In this document: positions 55,401-62,566 of the stretch, one piece after another
Numbering within the stretch: the stretch's first letter is position 1
Layout of the letters: each line of letters starts with the position of its first letter
Assembly: GCA_001298545.1 (NCBI GenBank)
Contig: LJCX01000022.1
Span: 1 to 64,000 of the forward strand
DNA: 64,000 nucleotides
Source of the DNA: Actinobacteria bacterium OV320
GTDB lineage: Bacteria; Actinomycetota; Actinomycetes; Streptomycetales; Streptomycetaceae
Direction of reading: 5' to 3'
The notes under the pieces: model-generated
Database searches by the model: none
What the model saw: only the letters and a program-made list of their open reading frames with translations
Told to the model about the DNA's origin: nothing
Made by a program: the position numbers and the translations under genes

Positions 55401-56415
55401 CGCGATCTGGAGCGAGGTGCTCGGCATCACCGGCATCGGCGTGAACGCCAACTTCTTCGACCTCGGCGGCCACTCGCTGCGCGCCCTGCGGGTGGTGCTC
55501 AAGGTCCGGGACGAGCTCGGAGTCGAACTCCCGGTCGCCGCCCTGCTCCAGGCGGCCACCATCCGCAGGCTCGCCGCCCTGATCGACCGCCGGGACGCCG
55601 ACGGCACCGACGGCGCCGACACGCTGGTCGTGCCGCTCAACTCCGCGGGCAGCACGCCGTTGTTCCTCTTCCCGCCGCTCGGCGGTCACATCTTCGGCTA
55701 CGGGCCGCTCGCCCGGCTCCTCGACGGCGAGGTCACCGTGTACGGCGTGCGGGCGTCCGGCATGGAGCCGGGGGAGACACCGCTGGACTCGATGAGCGGC
55801 CTCGCCGACCACTACGTCGCCCGGCTCAAGTCCGTCCAGCCGGAGGGTCCTTACCACGTCGCCGGCTGGTGCATGGGCGCGACGGTGGCCGTGGAAGTGG
55901 CCCGACGGCTGCGCGCGGCGGGCGACGAGGTCGCCTACCTCGGTCTGGTGGTGGCCAACCCCTTCGACCCGGCCCCGCGCAGGCTCCTGGAGGACCCGAC
56001 CGCCCTGGTGCACCACATGCTCGGGCAGGGAACCGACACGACGTACGAGGAACTGGCCGCCATCGACAGCCTCGACGAGAAGATCGAGTTGGTGTTCAGC
56101 CGCGGCCGGAGCGCGGGCGCGCTGCGCGACGACGTCAGCAGCCTCGAGGACGCGCGCAGGCTGCTCGGGGTCTACCAGGCCAACGCCAAGGCGATCAGTT
56201 CGCACCAGCAGGCCGCGTACGACGGCGCCGCCCAGGTCTTCATCCTGCCGGAGGAGAACTTCCAGCCCGCCGACATGGGCTGGTCACGGGTGATCACCGG
56301 ACCGATCGGCCTGCACGCGCTGCCCGGCCTGCCCGCCACCTTCCTCACCCGCGACGAGGTCGGCCGACTGGCCGAGCTCATCGCGCACGAGCTGTCCCAC
56401 CGTGCCGCCCGCTGA
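52465..56415 (+). CDS. Terminal NRPS module with Cys-type thioesterase (C-A-PCP-TE)
   Basis: 1316 aa. C domain (~10-430) starting YPLSRLQAGMIYHAEL, HHAMMDG near 151. A domain (~460-960) with YTSGSTGLPKG near 613; eye-read code D-I-N-Q-L-G-M-V-W-K, closest to the glycine codes (DILQLGLIWK type) but Asn instead of Leu at the third position. PCP LGGHSLR near 1001. TE (~1050-1316): the nucleophile elbow is GWCMG, placing Cys1136 where Ser is normal, and the usual C-terminal GxH motif reads LPGLPATFL without His. It releases the finished chain by hydrolysis or ring closure. Starts 18 bp after the upstream NRPS. Confidence 0.95.
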   Translation: MTTATPHRGTATSSVTDAYPLSRLQAGMIYHAELEGDASYYHDIYSLRVRGPWHEESFRAAVAGLIGAHDVLRTSFELAKFSEPLQLVHSTVDVPFETVDLRGLERDAAERVLEDWRREETGRPFDFAAAPLFRMVVHRLGDEEFHFWWSFHHAMMDGWSLHSAVAELFAGYTAIRTGRTPDFTAPRTRYRDYIALELDALDDARQRDFWRDQLAGAEPAALPVPPRRTSDELDSTVEVEWYDIPRPVLDRLGELAARLRVPVRTVLLTAHLRVVSGLLGRSDVITGVVGNGRPETRDAEQVKGLFLSTYPLRTTLPRASWADFASAVFAQEAAILPNRRYPLAAMVEETGWSPFDIVFDFRRFRSYEGLTAQDDLTLDIGDYYEHTNFPLTSGFVMNPEGTSLRLQLRYDARRFDRADTARLSRAYLSVLERIAADPDACVLAAPALADEDVAALAVHGSGPWRDTEPHGVYRRIERAARPGRTAVRAVDGELAYDELLETAGRIAGSLADAGVRRGDPVGVCMNRGTLLVPALLAIWRIGANYVSLDPDYPLDRLRYIARHSGADFLLHDAASAGVAAELAPAALAVEKAAAHPRSAEAVEVSGDELAYTIYTSGSTGLPKGVEVPHGSVVNFLDALVERLDLDDSHPYLATTSISFDIHVNEMFVPLILGGTVLLAARSQVADGTALRELIESEPGLIAQGPPAMWRMLLDTGWRPKDMAGVLCGGEAFPRDLAERLSRDGAAVWNMYGPTETTVWSAVQRVTAGEGTVPIGRPIRNTTMWVLDAQMDPVFPGVPGELYIGGEGVVRAYHDRPDLTADRFVPDPFAGPGRPGARLYRTGDLVRIGENGTFEYLERVDLQVKVRGYRIELEEVEARLGRHPEVSAAVVAAPLGADGERVLAGYVVAAPGVDGSALRTWCAEALPGYMVPQAWVLLDALPLTPNGKVDRKALPGIGEAMSAAEGDAAAPSTDTERALAAIWSEVLGITGIGVNANFFDLGGHSLRALRVVLKVRDELGVELPVAALLQAATIRRLAALIDRRDADGTDGADTLVVPLNSAGSTPLFLFPPLGGHIFGYGPLARLLDGEVTVYGVRASGMEPGETPLDSMSGLADHYVARLKSVQPEGPYHVAGWCMGATVAVEVARRLRAAGDEVAYLGLVVANPFDPAPRRLLEDPTALVHHMLGQGTDTTYEELAAIDSLDEKIELVFSRGRSAGALRDDVSSLEDARRLLGVYQANAKAISSHQQAAYDGAAQVFILPEENFQPADMGWSRVITGPIGLHALPGLPATFLTRDEVGRLAELIAHELSHRAAR

Positions 56416-56458
56416 GCGGCCCCCGTCGACCGACACGAACCGATCAAGGAGTCAGAAC

Positions 56459-56671
56459 ATGGCTGTCGAGAGCATCGACCGTTTCACCGTGGTGAGCAAT
56501 GCGGAGCAGCAGTACTCGGTCTGGTTCCCCGGGCGGCCCCTCCCGCTGGGCTGGCAGGCCGCCGGCTTCGAGGGAACCAGGGCCGAGTGCCTCGCGCACA
56601 TCGAGGAGATCTGGCAGGACCTGCGCCCGCTCGGTCTTCGCACGGCGCTCGCGACCGGAGAGGCCGCCTGA
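56459..56671 (+). CDS. MbtH-like NRPS chaperone
   Basis: 70 aa with the complete MbtH signature: NAEQQYSVWFPGRPLPLGW, then GFEGTRAECLAHIEEIWQDLRP. MbtH proteins bind A domains and are needed for folding or activity of many of them. AAGGAG lies 8 nt before the ATG. Directly follows the terminal NRPS gene and precedes the flavin monooxygenase by 3 bp. Confidence 0.97.
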   Translation: MAVESIDRFTVVSNAEQQYSVWFPGRPLPLGWQAAGFEGTRAECLAHIEEIWQDLRPLGLRTALATGEAA

Positions 56672-56674
56672 GCC

Positions 56675-57676
56675 ATGCTGACCGTCTACACGACCGCGCC
56701 CTCCTCGCACAGCCTCACCGGGCACGAGTTCCGGCGGCGTGCCGTCGACGTGGCGCGATGGACCGAGGCGGCCGGCCACCGCGGCCTGCTCGTCTACACG
56801 GACAACACGCTCGTCGACCCCTGGGCCGCGGCCCAGCTGATGATCGAACACACTGAGACGCTGGTGCCGCTGGTGGCGGTGCAGCCGCTGTTCCGCCACC
56901 CCTTCGACGTCGCCAGGGCGATCAGCTCCATCGGCTATCTGCATGGCCGCCAGGTCGACCTGAATCTGGTGACCGGGGGATTCGCGGGGCACATGCGCGA
57001 GTTGGGCGACGTCCTCGACCACGACGAGCGCTACGAACGGCTGGCCGAGTACGGGAAGATCGTCAACAAGCTGCTCACCGGTACCCGGCCGGTCACCCAC
57101 CTCGGTCGGCACTACGGCCTCAACGCGGCCTCGCTCACCATCCCGCTGCCGGCCGAACTCACCCCGAGGGTCTACGTATCGGGGTCCTCCGACGCCTGTG
57201 CCCAGGCGCGGCAGACCCTGGGCGCCGTCCGGCTCTCGTACCCGCGTGCGGCGGCGGACTACGCGGCGGACCCCGACGGCCTGCGGGGCAACGGCATCCG
57301 GCTGGGCATCATCGCCCGTGAGAGCAGCGACGAGGCCTGGCGGATCGCGCACGAGCGGTTCCCGTCGGACGAGTTGGGTGAGCGGCTGCACGATGTGGCG
57401 GCCGGCCAGGTCGAGTCGCGCTGGCACCAGAACCTCTCCCGGGACGCGCAGCACTCGCACAGCCCCAGGGACGGCTACTGGCTCTATCCGTTCCGCGCGT
57501 ACAAGACCTTCTGCCCTTACCTCGTCGGCAGTTACGAGGAGGTGGCCCGGCTGCTGGGTGAGTATCTCGAACTGGGTATCACCGCACTGATCCTCGACGT
57601 GCCCAGGGAAGAGGACGACCTCCACCACTCGGGCATCGCCCTTCGACTGGCACAGCGGATGCCGGCCGCCGTCTGA
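56675..57676 (+). CDS. Luciferase-like (LLM) flavin-dependent monooxygenase
   Basis: 333 aa of the bacterial luciferase-like family, nearest in look to the alkanesulfonate monooxygenase SsuD group: GLLVYTDNTLVDPWAAAQLMIEHT, LVAVQPLFRHPFDVARAISSI, RQVDLNLVTGG and ERLAEYGKIVNKLLTG are SsuD-like blocks. These enzymes use FMNH2 and O2 for hydroxylation, N-oxidation or C-C/C-S cleavage. Placed between mbtH and the type II TE in the NRPS operon, it is the only obvious tailoring enzyme of the cluster. Which residue it oxidises is unknown; a flavin reductase must come from elsewhere. Confidence 0.9.
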   Translation: MLTVYTTAPSSHSLTGHEFRRRAVDVARWTEAAGHRGLLVYTDNTLVDPWAAAQLMIEHTETLVPLVAVQPLFRHPFDVARAISSIGYLHGRQVDLNLVTGGFAGHMRELGDVLDHDERYERLAEYGKIVNKLLTGTRPVTHLGRHYGLNAASLTIPLPAELTPRVYVSGSSDACAQARQTLGAVRLSYPRAAADYAADPDGLRGNGIRLGIIARESSDEAWRIAHERFPSDELGERLHDVAAGQVESRWHQNLSRDAQHSHSPRDGYWLYPFRAYKTFCPYLVGSYEEVARLLGEYLELGITALILDVPREEDDLHHSGIALRLAQRMPAAV

Positions 57677-57721
57677 CGGGCGGCACCGCACGTCCGTCGA
57701 ACCTTCCGAAGGAGACAGAGC

Positions 57722-58474
57722 ATGACCCAGACAGCCTTGTGGCTCCGGCGTCTCGACGCCCCGGCGGGCACCGCGGTGCCGGATCTGCAACTGGTCTGCT
57801 TCCCGCACGCAGGGGGGTCGGCGGGCTTCTACCGTCCGCTCGCGGCTGAGCTGGCCGACCACGCCGAGGTGCTCGGGGTGCAGTATCCGGGTCGTCAGGA
57901 CAGGTACGCGGAGCCGGTGGTCACGGATGTCCACCGGCTCGCCGACCAGGTCGCGGAGGTGCTGGGGCAGGGGGCGGGAGACCGGCCGCGAGCCCTGCTC
58001 GGCCACAGCCTCGGCGCCGTCGTCGCCTACGAGGTGGCCGCCCGGCTGGGCGACTCCGCCCCGGTCGCGCTGATCGTGAGCGGCCGGCCGGCCCCCTCGC
58101 GTATCCGCCGGACCACCGCTCACCAGTTGTCGGAGGACGCCCTGGCGGAGCAGGTGATGTCGCTCGGGGGTACGGACAGCGAGTTGCTGGACCATCCCGA
58201 ACTGCGGTCCCTGCTGCTGCCGTTGATCCGGGGTGACTATCAGGCCAGTGAGACCTACCGGTTCGGTGGCGGCCCTGCGCTGCACTGCCCGGTCGTGGCC
58301 TTCACGGGCGACGACGACCCGCTGACCCCCGTCGCGGACGCCCGGGTGTGGGCCGAGCACACCACGGGTGCGTTTCGGCTCCACGTCCTGAGCGGTGGGC
58401 ACTTCTTCCTCACCGAACACTGGGCGGCCGTCGCCCGCACCGTCCGTTCCAGCACGGAAGCGGTCCTCACCTGA
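57722..58474 (+). CDS. Type II thioesterase
   Basis: 250 aa alpha/beta hydrolase of the GrsT/RifR family, removing mis-primed or stalled groups from carrier domains. CFPHAGGSAGFYRPLA is the family N-terminus; the triad is Ser96 (GHSLG), Asp199 (FTGDDDP) and His227 (GGHFFL), all in place, in contrast to the integrated TE of the terminal module. GAAGGAG lies 9 nt upstream of ATG. Last gene before a 170-bp gap. Confidence 0.95.
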   Translation: MTQTALWLRRLDAPAGTAVPDLQLVCFPHAGGSAGFYRPLAAELADHAEVLGVQYPGRQDRYAEPVVTDVHRLADQVAEVLGQGAGDRPRALLGHSLGAVVAYEVAARLGDSAPVALIVSGRPAPSRIRRTTAHQLSEDALAEQVMSLGGTDSELLDHPELRSLLLPLIRGDYQASETYRFGGGPALHCPVVAFTGDDDPLTPVADARVWAEHTTGAFRLHVLSGGHFFLTEHWAAVARTVRSSTEAVLT

Positions 58475-58644
58475 CGTCGGCGATACCGGCCCCTCCTGTG
58501 GCCCGGAGGGCCGTCCGACGGGGCCATTGGCCGGTTCGTGACGGGCCTGGTGGTCACCGCCCGCGCTGCGGACCCACACTGAGCCCGCCCCTGGCCGGAT
58601 CGGCCCCGCGATCCCCCCATTCACCATGAACCGAGGAGCCATCA
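58475..58644 (+). promoter_or_regulatory. Leader region of the cluster threonyl-tRNA synthetase gene
   Basis: 170 bp between the type II TE and thrS2. Contains short GC-rich hairpin possibilities (for example CCGGAGG/CCTCCTG-like segments near 58495-58515) and a GAGGAG ribosome site before the ATG. I see no T-box motif (no TGGxxCxxG antiterminator block), so Thr-tRNA sensing by a T-box is not supported. Confidence 0.4.
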
Positions 58645-60648
58645 ATGAGCACAACCCGCGTCGACCGTGTGCCGGACGCGGTCACCGTCCCGGCCGGCAG
58701 TTCGTGTGCCGACGTCGTCGCCACGACCAGACTGCCCATGACCGGGCCGAACGCGATCGTGGCGGTCCGTGATGCCGACGGCCTGCTCCGGGACCTCTCC
58801 TGGAAGCCGGGGGAGGAGGTCAAGGTCTTTCCCGTTCCCCTGTCCAGCCCCGACGGCCTGAACATCCTGCGGCACTCGACCGCGCATGTGCTCGCCCAGG
58901 CCGTACAGAGCCTCCATGCCGAGGCGAAGCTCGGCATCGGGCCGCCCGTCGAGAACGGCTTCTACTACGACTTCGATGTCGCCAAGCCGTTCCAGCCGGA
59001 TGACCTCGAGCGGATCGAGGTGCGGATGCGGGAGATCATCAAGGGCGGTCAGCGCTTCCGGCGCCGGGTGTTCCCGTCGATCGAGGCGGCGAGGCAAGAG
59101 CTTCGCGACGAGCCGTACAAGCTCGAACTGGTGGATCTGAAAGGTGACGACGGCGCCCCCTCGGCCGCTGACTCCGCAGCGGGGGAACTGACCGTCTACG
59201 ACAACCTCGACGCCCGCTCGGACGAGGTGCGCTGGTCCGACCTCTGCCGAGGCCCGCACCTCCCCTCGACCAGGCTGATCCAGGCATTCAAGTTGACCCG
59301 CTCGGCGGCCGCGTACTGGCGGGGGAACGAGGCCAACCCACAGCTGCAGCGGGTCTACGGGACGGCCTGGCCGACCCGCGAGGAGCTGAAGGAGCATCTG
59401 CGGCAGCTGGAGGAGGCCGGCAGGCGCGATCACCGCAGGATCGGCGAGGACCTCGATCTCTTCACCTTCAGCAAGGAGATCGGGAAGGGACTCCCCCTGT
59501 GGCTGCCCAACGGCACGATCATCCGGGACGAACTCGAAGGCTGGGCGCGGCAGACGGAGCGACGCCTGAAGTACCGGCGAGTGGTCACACCGAGCATCAC
59601 CAAGGACGAGCTCTACTACCTCTCGGGGCATCTTCCCTATTACCGCGAGGATCTCTACGCGCCGATCGACATCGAAGGTGAGCAGTACTACCTCCGCCCG
59701 ATGAACTGCCCGCACCACCACATGGTGTACAAGTCGAGGCCGCACAGTTACCGGGACCTCCCTTACAAGATTGCGGAGTACGGCACCGTTCACCGATTCG
59801 AACGGAGTGGCCAGCTCCACGGCCTCATGCGCACCCGCGGGTTCACGCAGAACGACGCGCACATCTATTGCTCGGCGGAGCAGGCGAAAGACCAGTTCCT
59901 GGAAGTGATGCGCATGCATGACGCGTACTACCGGGCACTCGGTATCTCGGACTTCTACATGGTGCTCGCCCTGCGAGATCCCCGGAACACGGCCAAGTAC
60001 CACGACGACGAGGAGATGTGGCGCCTCGCGGAGCAGATCACCCGTGACGCCATGGACGAGTCGAACATTCCCTACGTCGAGGAGATCGGCGGGGCCGCCC
60101 ATTACGGTCCCAAGGTCGACTTCATGATCCGCGCGGTCACCGGCAAGGAGTTCGCCGCCTCGACGAACCAGGTCGATCTGTACACTCCGCAGCGCTTCGG
60201 CCTGACCTACCACGACTCGGACGGCGGGGAGAAACCGGTTGTCGTGATTCATCGTGCGCCGCTGGGTTCGCACGAGCGGTTCGTGGCCTACCTGGTCGAG
60301 CACTTCGGCGGGGCATTCCCGGTCTGGCTCGCCCCGGAGCAGGTCCGTGTCATCCCCCTCGCGTCGGAGTTGCGGGAGTACGCGGACGAGGTCTGCGACG
60401 TTCTCCTCGGTGCTGACCTGCGCGCCGAGGTCGACCGCGGTGACTCCCGGTTGTCGGCGAAGGTGCGGGCCGCGGTCACGCGCAAGGTGCCACTGATCGT
60501 CGTCCTGGGCCGTAAAGAGGCCGAGGACCGGACCGTGTCGGTGCGGTACCGCTCGGGCGAGGAGCGCTCGATGCCTCTCGAGGCATTCGTGGCGCAGGCC
60601 ACCGAACTGGTGCGTACCAAGAGCCTGGAGGGCGCCGGACACCAGTAG
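58645..60648 (+). CDS. thrS: Second threonyl-tRNA synthetase, probable self-resistance enzyme
   Basis: 667 aa, full-length: TGS region, editing domain with HSTAH (His77, His81) and CRGPH (Cys201, His205), class II core with zinc ligands Cys355 (MNCPHHH), His406 (NDAHIYC) and His536 (VIHRAPLGSHERF), and anticodon domain. All editing and zinc residues are intact, so it should charge tRNA-Thr. The active-site strand that in E. coli reads WQCGTIQLDF is here FAASTNQVDLY (503-513), changing several residues around the threonine and inhibitor pocket. Extra ThrRS genes protect producers of borrelidin (BorO) and obafluorin (ObaO); this copy inside an NRPS cluster suggests the same role. Confidence 0.93.
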   Translation: MSTTRVDRVPDAVTVPAGSSCADVVATTRLPMTGPNAIVAVRDADGLLRDLSWKPGEEVKVFPVPLSSPDGLNILRHSTAHVLAQAVQSLHAEAKLGIGPPVENGFYYDFDVAKPFQPDDLERIEVRMREIIKGGQRFRRRVFPSIEAARQELRDEPYKLELVDLKGDDGAPSAADSAAGELTVYDNLDARSDEVRWSDLCRGPHLPSTRLIQAFKLTRSAAAYWRGNEANPQLQRVYGTAWPTREELKEHLRQLEEAGRRDHRRIGEDLDLFTFSKEIGKGLPLWLPNGTIIRDELEGWARQTERRLKYRRVVTPSITKDELYYLSGHLPYYREDLYAPIDIEGEQYYLRPMNCPHHHMVYKSRPHSYRDLPYKIAEYGTVHRFERSGQLHGLMRTRGFTQNDAHIYCSAEQAKDQFLEVMRMHDAYYRALGISDFYMVLALRDPRNTAKYHDDEEMWRLAEQITRDAMDESNIPYVEEIGGAAHYGPKVDFMIRAVTGKEFAASTNQVDLYTPQRFGLTYHDSDGGEKPVVVIHRAPLGSHERFVAYLVEHFGGAFPVWLAPEQVRVIPLASELREYADEVCDVLLGADLRAEVDRGDSRLSAKVRAAVTRKVPLIVVLGRKEAEDRTVSVRYRSGEERSMPLEAFVAQATELVRTKSLEGAGHQ

Positions 60649-60670
60649 GACACGGTGAGTCCGGCGAGGT

Positions 60671-60711
60671 CCGGGGAGCGAACCGGGAGCGGACCCGGTA
60701 CCGCTCCCCGG
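60671..60711 (+). terminator. Terminator after the cluster ThrRS gene
   Basis: Outer stem CCGGGGAGCG (60671-60680)/CGCTCCCCGG (60702-60711) enclosing an inner stem ACCGGG (60682-60687)/CCCGGT (60694-60699), 22 bp after the stop. Confidence 0.8.
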
Positions 60712-60860
60712 GCCGTCCGCACAGCGCCCGGAAAGGGCTTACCGCGGAGAACGAACTCTTTGCTCCCCGTTTGAGCATGGCCGCCGTAAAGGCGTGCAGG
60801 GCGACGTCGAGCGCCCGTACGATCGGTGGTCGCGCGCCCTGAGTGGTGCGCAAAGCATCC

Positions 60861-60889
60861 TTGACATGCTCGCGGAGGCTTCGTAACCT
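60861..60889 (+). promoter_or_regulatory. Consensus-type promoter of the LuxR regulator gene
   Basis: TTGACA (60861-60866), 17-bp spacer, TAACCT (60884-60889): a near-perfect HrdB-type promoter, 32 bp before the GTG start. The best promoter seen in the window. Confidence 0.8.
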
Positions 60890-60921
60890 CGCGCGGGCTC
60901 GCGGAAGCTGACGGGGGAACA

Positions 60922-61908
60922 GTGCTTGACTTCTTGGGACTCGATCCCATAGCCGAACGAACATATCGTTTGCTGTTGACTCGGCGCGACCTGGATGTCG
61001 AAGGAATGGCCGGTGAACTCTCCGCCACTGCGGACGAGATCCGACAGGCCCTCGACAACCTTGCCGAGCTGACTCTGCTGCGCCCTTCTTGGGAGGTGCC
61101 GGGTGAATTGAGGCCGGTCAGCCCTCAAGTCGGAATGGAATTACTCATTCAGCAGCGCCAAGCCGAAATGCTGCGCCAAAGTTACCAGTTCGCCGAGAGC
61201 CAGGTGGCCGTCGCGCAACTGGTCCAGGAATACACCGACCAGCGCTCCGGGCACGGCCGCCCCGAGGTCGCCAAGCTGATGGGGATGGACGCGATCCAGG
61301 ACCGGATCGAGCAACTGTCCCTGCGCGCCACCGAGGAAGTCGCGACCCTCATGCCCGGAGGGCCGCAGGACCCGGCGCTCATCGAGGCCGCGAAGAGGCT
61401 GGACTCGCAGGTGCGCGGTCGCGGAGTGGCGATGCGCACCGTCGGCCTGGAGAGCCTCCGCAAGGACCCGCCCACGCTGGTCTACGCCCGCTGGCTGACC
61501 GAGATCGGTGCCGAAGTGCGCACCGCGCCCTCGCTGCCCATCCGGATGCTCATCTACGACCGGCGCGTCGCCCTGGTGCCGGTCGACCCGGACAACTCGG
61601 CGCTCGGCGCCCTCGAGGTCACCGATCCCGGCACGGTCACGGTGATCCTCGCTCTGTTCGAACAGATCTGGTCCACGTCACGGCCCGTCGGTGACACGAC
61701 TCCCGCCACCGACGACGACGGCCTGTCCCCGCAGGAGCGCGAGCTGTTGCTCCTGCTGTCACAGGGCCTCACCGACGAGCGGGCCGGTCGCCAGCTGGGG
61801 CTTTCCGCGCGTTCCGTACGGCGGATGATGGCCGGTCTCATGGAACGCCTCGGTGCGCGCAGCCGTTTCGAAGCGGGTCTGAGGGCCGTCGAGAACGGCT
61901 GGCTCTGA
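60922..61908 (+). CDS. LuxR-type regulator with TrmB-like N-terminus, TTA-containing
   Basis: 328 aa. N-terminal winged-helix-like part (LDFLGLDPIAERTYRLLLTR, ELSATADEIRQALDNLAELTLLRPS) resembles TrmB regulators; middle looks like a PLD/TrmB-type effector domain (about 120-250); C-terminal LuxR HTH is LSPQERELLLLLSQGLTDERAGRQLGLSARSVRRMMAGLMERLG (in part; about 270-315). Probable cluster-specific regulator. Codon 74 is TTA (61141-61143), making translation dependent on bldA tRNA-Leu, as for many antibiotic regulators. GTG start, GGGGGAA just upstream; strong promoter at 60861. Confidence 0.9.
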   Translation: MLDFLGLDPIAERTYRLLLTRRDLDVEGMAGELSATADEIRQALDNLAELTLLRPSWEVPGELRPVSPQVGMELLIQQRQAEMLRQSYQFAESQVAVAQLVQEYTDQRSGHGRPEVAKLMGMDAIQDRIEQLSLRATEEVATLMPGGPQDPALIEAAKRLDSQVRGRGVAMRTVGLESLRKDPPTLVYARWLTEIGAEVRTAPSLPIRMLIYDRRVALVPVDPDNSALGALEVTDPGTVTVILALFEQIWSTSRPVGDTTPATDDDGLSPQERELLLLLSQGLTDERAGRQLGLSARSVRRMMAGLMERLGARSRFEAGLRAVENGWL

Positions 61909-61919
61909 CCGGTGGGAAA

Positions 61920-61962
61920 GGCGGTGAGGGCGCCGGCCGTCGAGGCCGGCGCCCTCACCGCC
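61920..61962 (+). terminator. Terminator after the LuxR regulator
   Basis: Perfect 19-bp stem (61920-61938 with 61944-61962), loop GTCGA, 11 bp after the stop, followed by a pyrimidine-rich CTCTTCTCC. Confidence 0.92.
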
Positions 61963-62140
61963 CTCTTCTCCGGCCCGTCCACCGGCCGATGGCCGGCTCT
62001 GCCTCGGGTGGCGCTCGTCGGACCAGAGGATGAGCCGCCGATGACGCCGTCAGCGTGATGTACGGCCGCGACCGCAACCGGCGCGGGCTCCGCACGCCTC
62101 CTGTCCGGCAGAACCGTAAGAAGCCGGTGAGGAGAGCAAC

Positions 62141-62479
62141 GTGACGACCACCGCCCCCGAACACAGCGACCCCCGCGCCTTCGTCGACCCCTATGCCGTC
62201 GATGCGGCCGACGTCCGCTGGCCGGACCCGGCCGACGTCCGCTGGCCGGACCCGGCCGGCTCGGACCAGGACATGGACCACCTGCTGCCGCCGAATCCCG
62301 CCGAGCGCCTCGACTTCGCCATCGGCCCGCGCGACCGGCGGCGCATCGACCTGCACGCCGCGCTGACCGCGGCCGGAATCCCGCCGTACCCCGAGGACCG
62401 CGACGCCATCGACCAGCTCAGCGCCCTGTCCGGCAGCGTCAATGCCGCGCTCCAGCGCTGGCTGCACCACCCCAGGTGA
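62141..62479 (+). CDS. Hypothetical protein with WPDPADVR repeats, 112 aa
   Basis: ATG-like GTG start at 62141 with GAGGAGAG upstream. Residues about 22-38 hold two tandem copies of ADVRWPDP, from a perfect 24-bp DNA repeat. The C-terminal half (PAERLDFAIGPRDRRRIDLHAALTAAGIPPYPEDRDAIDQLSALS in part) looks like a small helical domain. No signal, membrane segment or known motif. Located between the regulator and a transporter at the right edge of the cluster; whether it belongs is unclear. Confidence 0.7.
   Translation: MTTTAPEHSDPRAFVDPYAVDAADVRWPDPADVRWPDPAGSDQDMDHLLPPNPAERLDFAIGPRDRRRIDLHAALTAAGIPPYPEDRDAIDQLSALSGSVNAALQRWLHHPR
62207..62254 (+). repeat. Perfect 24-bp tandem duplication
   Basis: 62207-62230 and 62231-62254 are identical 24-mers beginning GCCGACGTCCGCTGG, within the coding region of the small hypothetical protein. 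Confidence 0.95.
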
Positions 62480-62510
62480 ACCCGGGCGCGGTGTCTTCGC
62501 GGCGCACACC

Positions 62511-62538
62511 GGTGCCGGGCCGGCCGCGGCCCGGCACC
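62511..62538. terminator. Hairpin between convergent genes
   Basis: 12-bp perfect stem GGTGCCGGGCCG (62511-62522)/CGGCCCGGCACC (62527-62538), 4-nt loop, between the small hypothetical gene and the MFS gene. Confidence 0.85.
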
Positions 62539-62566
62539 CGGTGGCCGTTCTCGGCCCGCGCCCGCG

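Noticed and set aside
58475..58644. T-box riboswitch controlling the cluster ThrRS gene
   Set aside because: No T-box consensus or terminator/antiterminator pair was found; actinobacterial T-boxes I know of mostly precede ileS.
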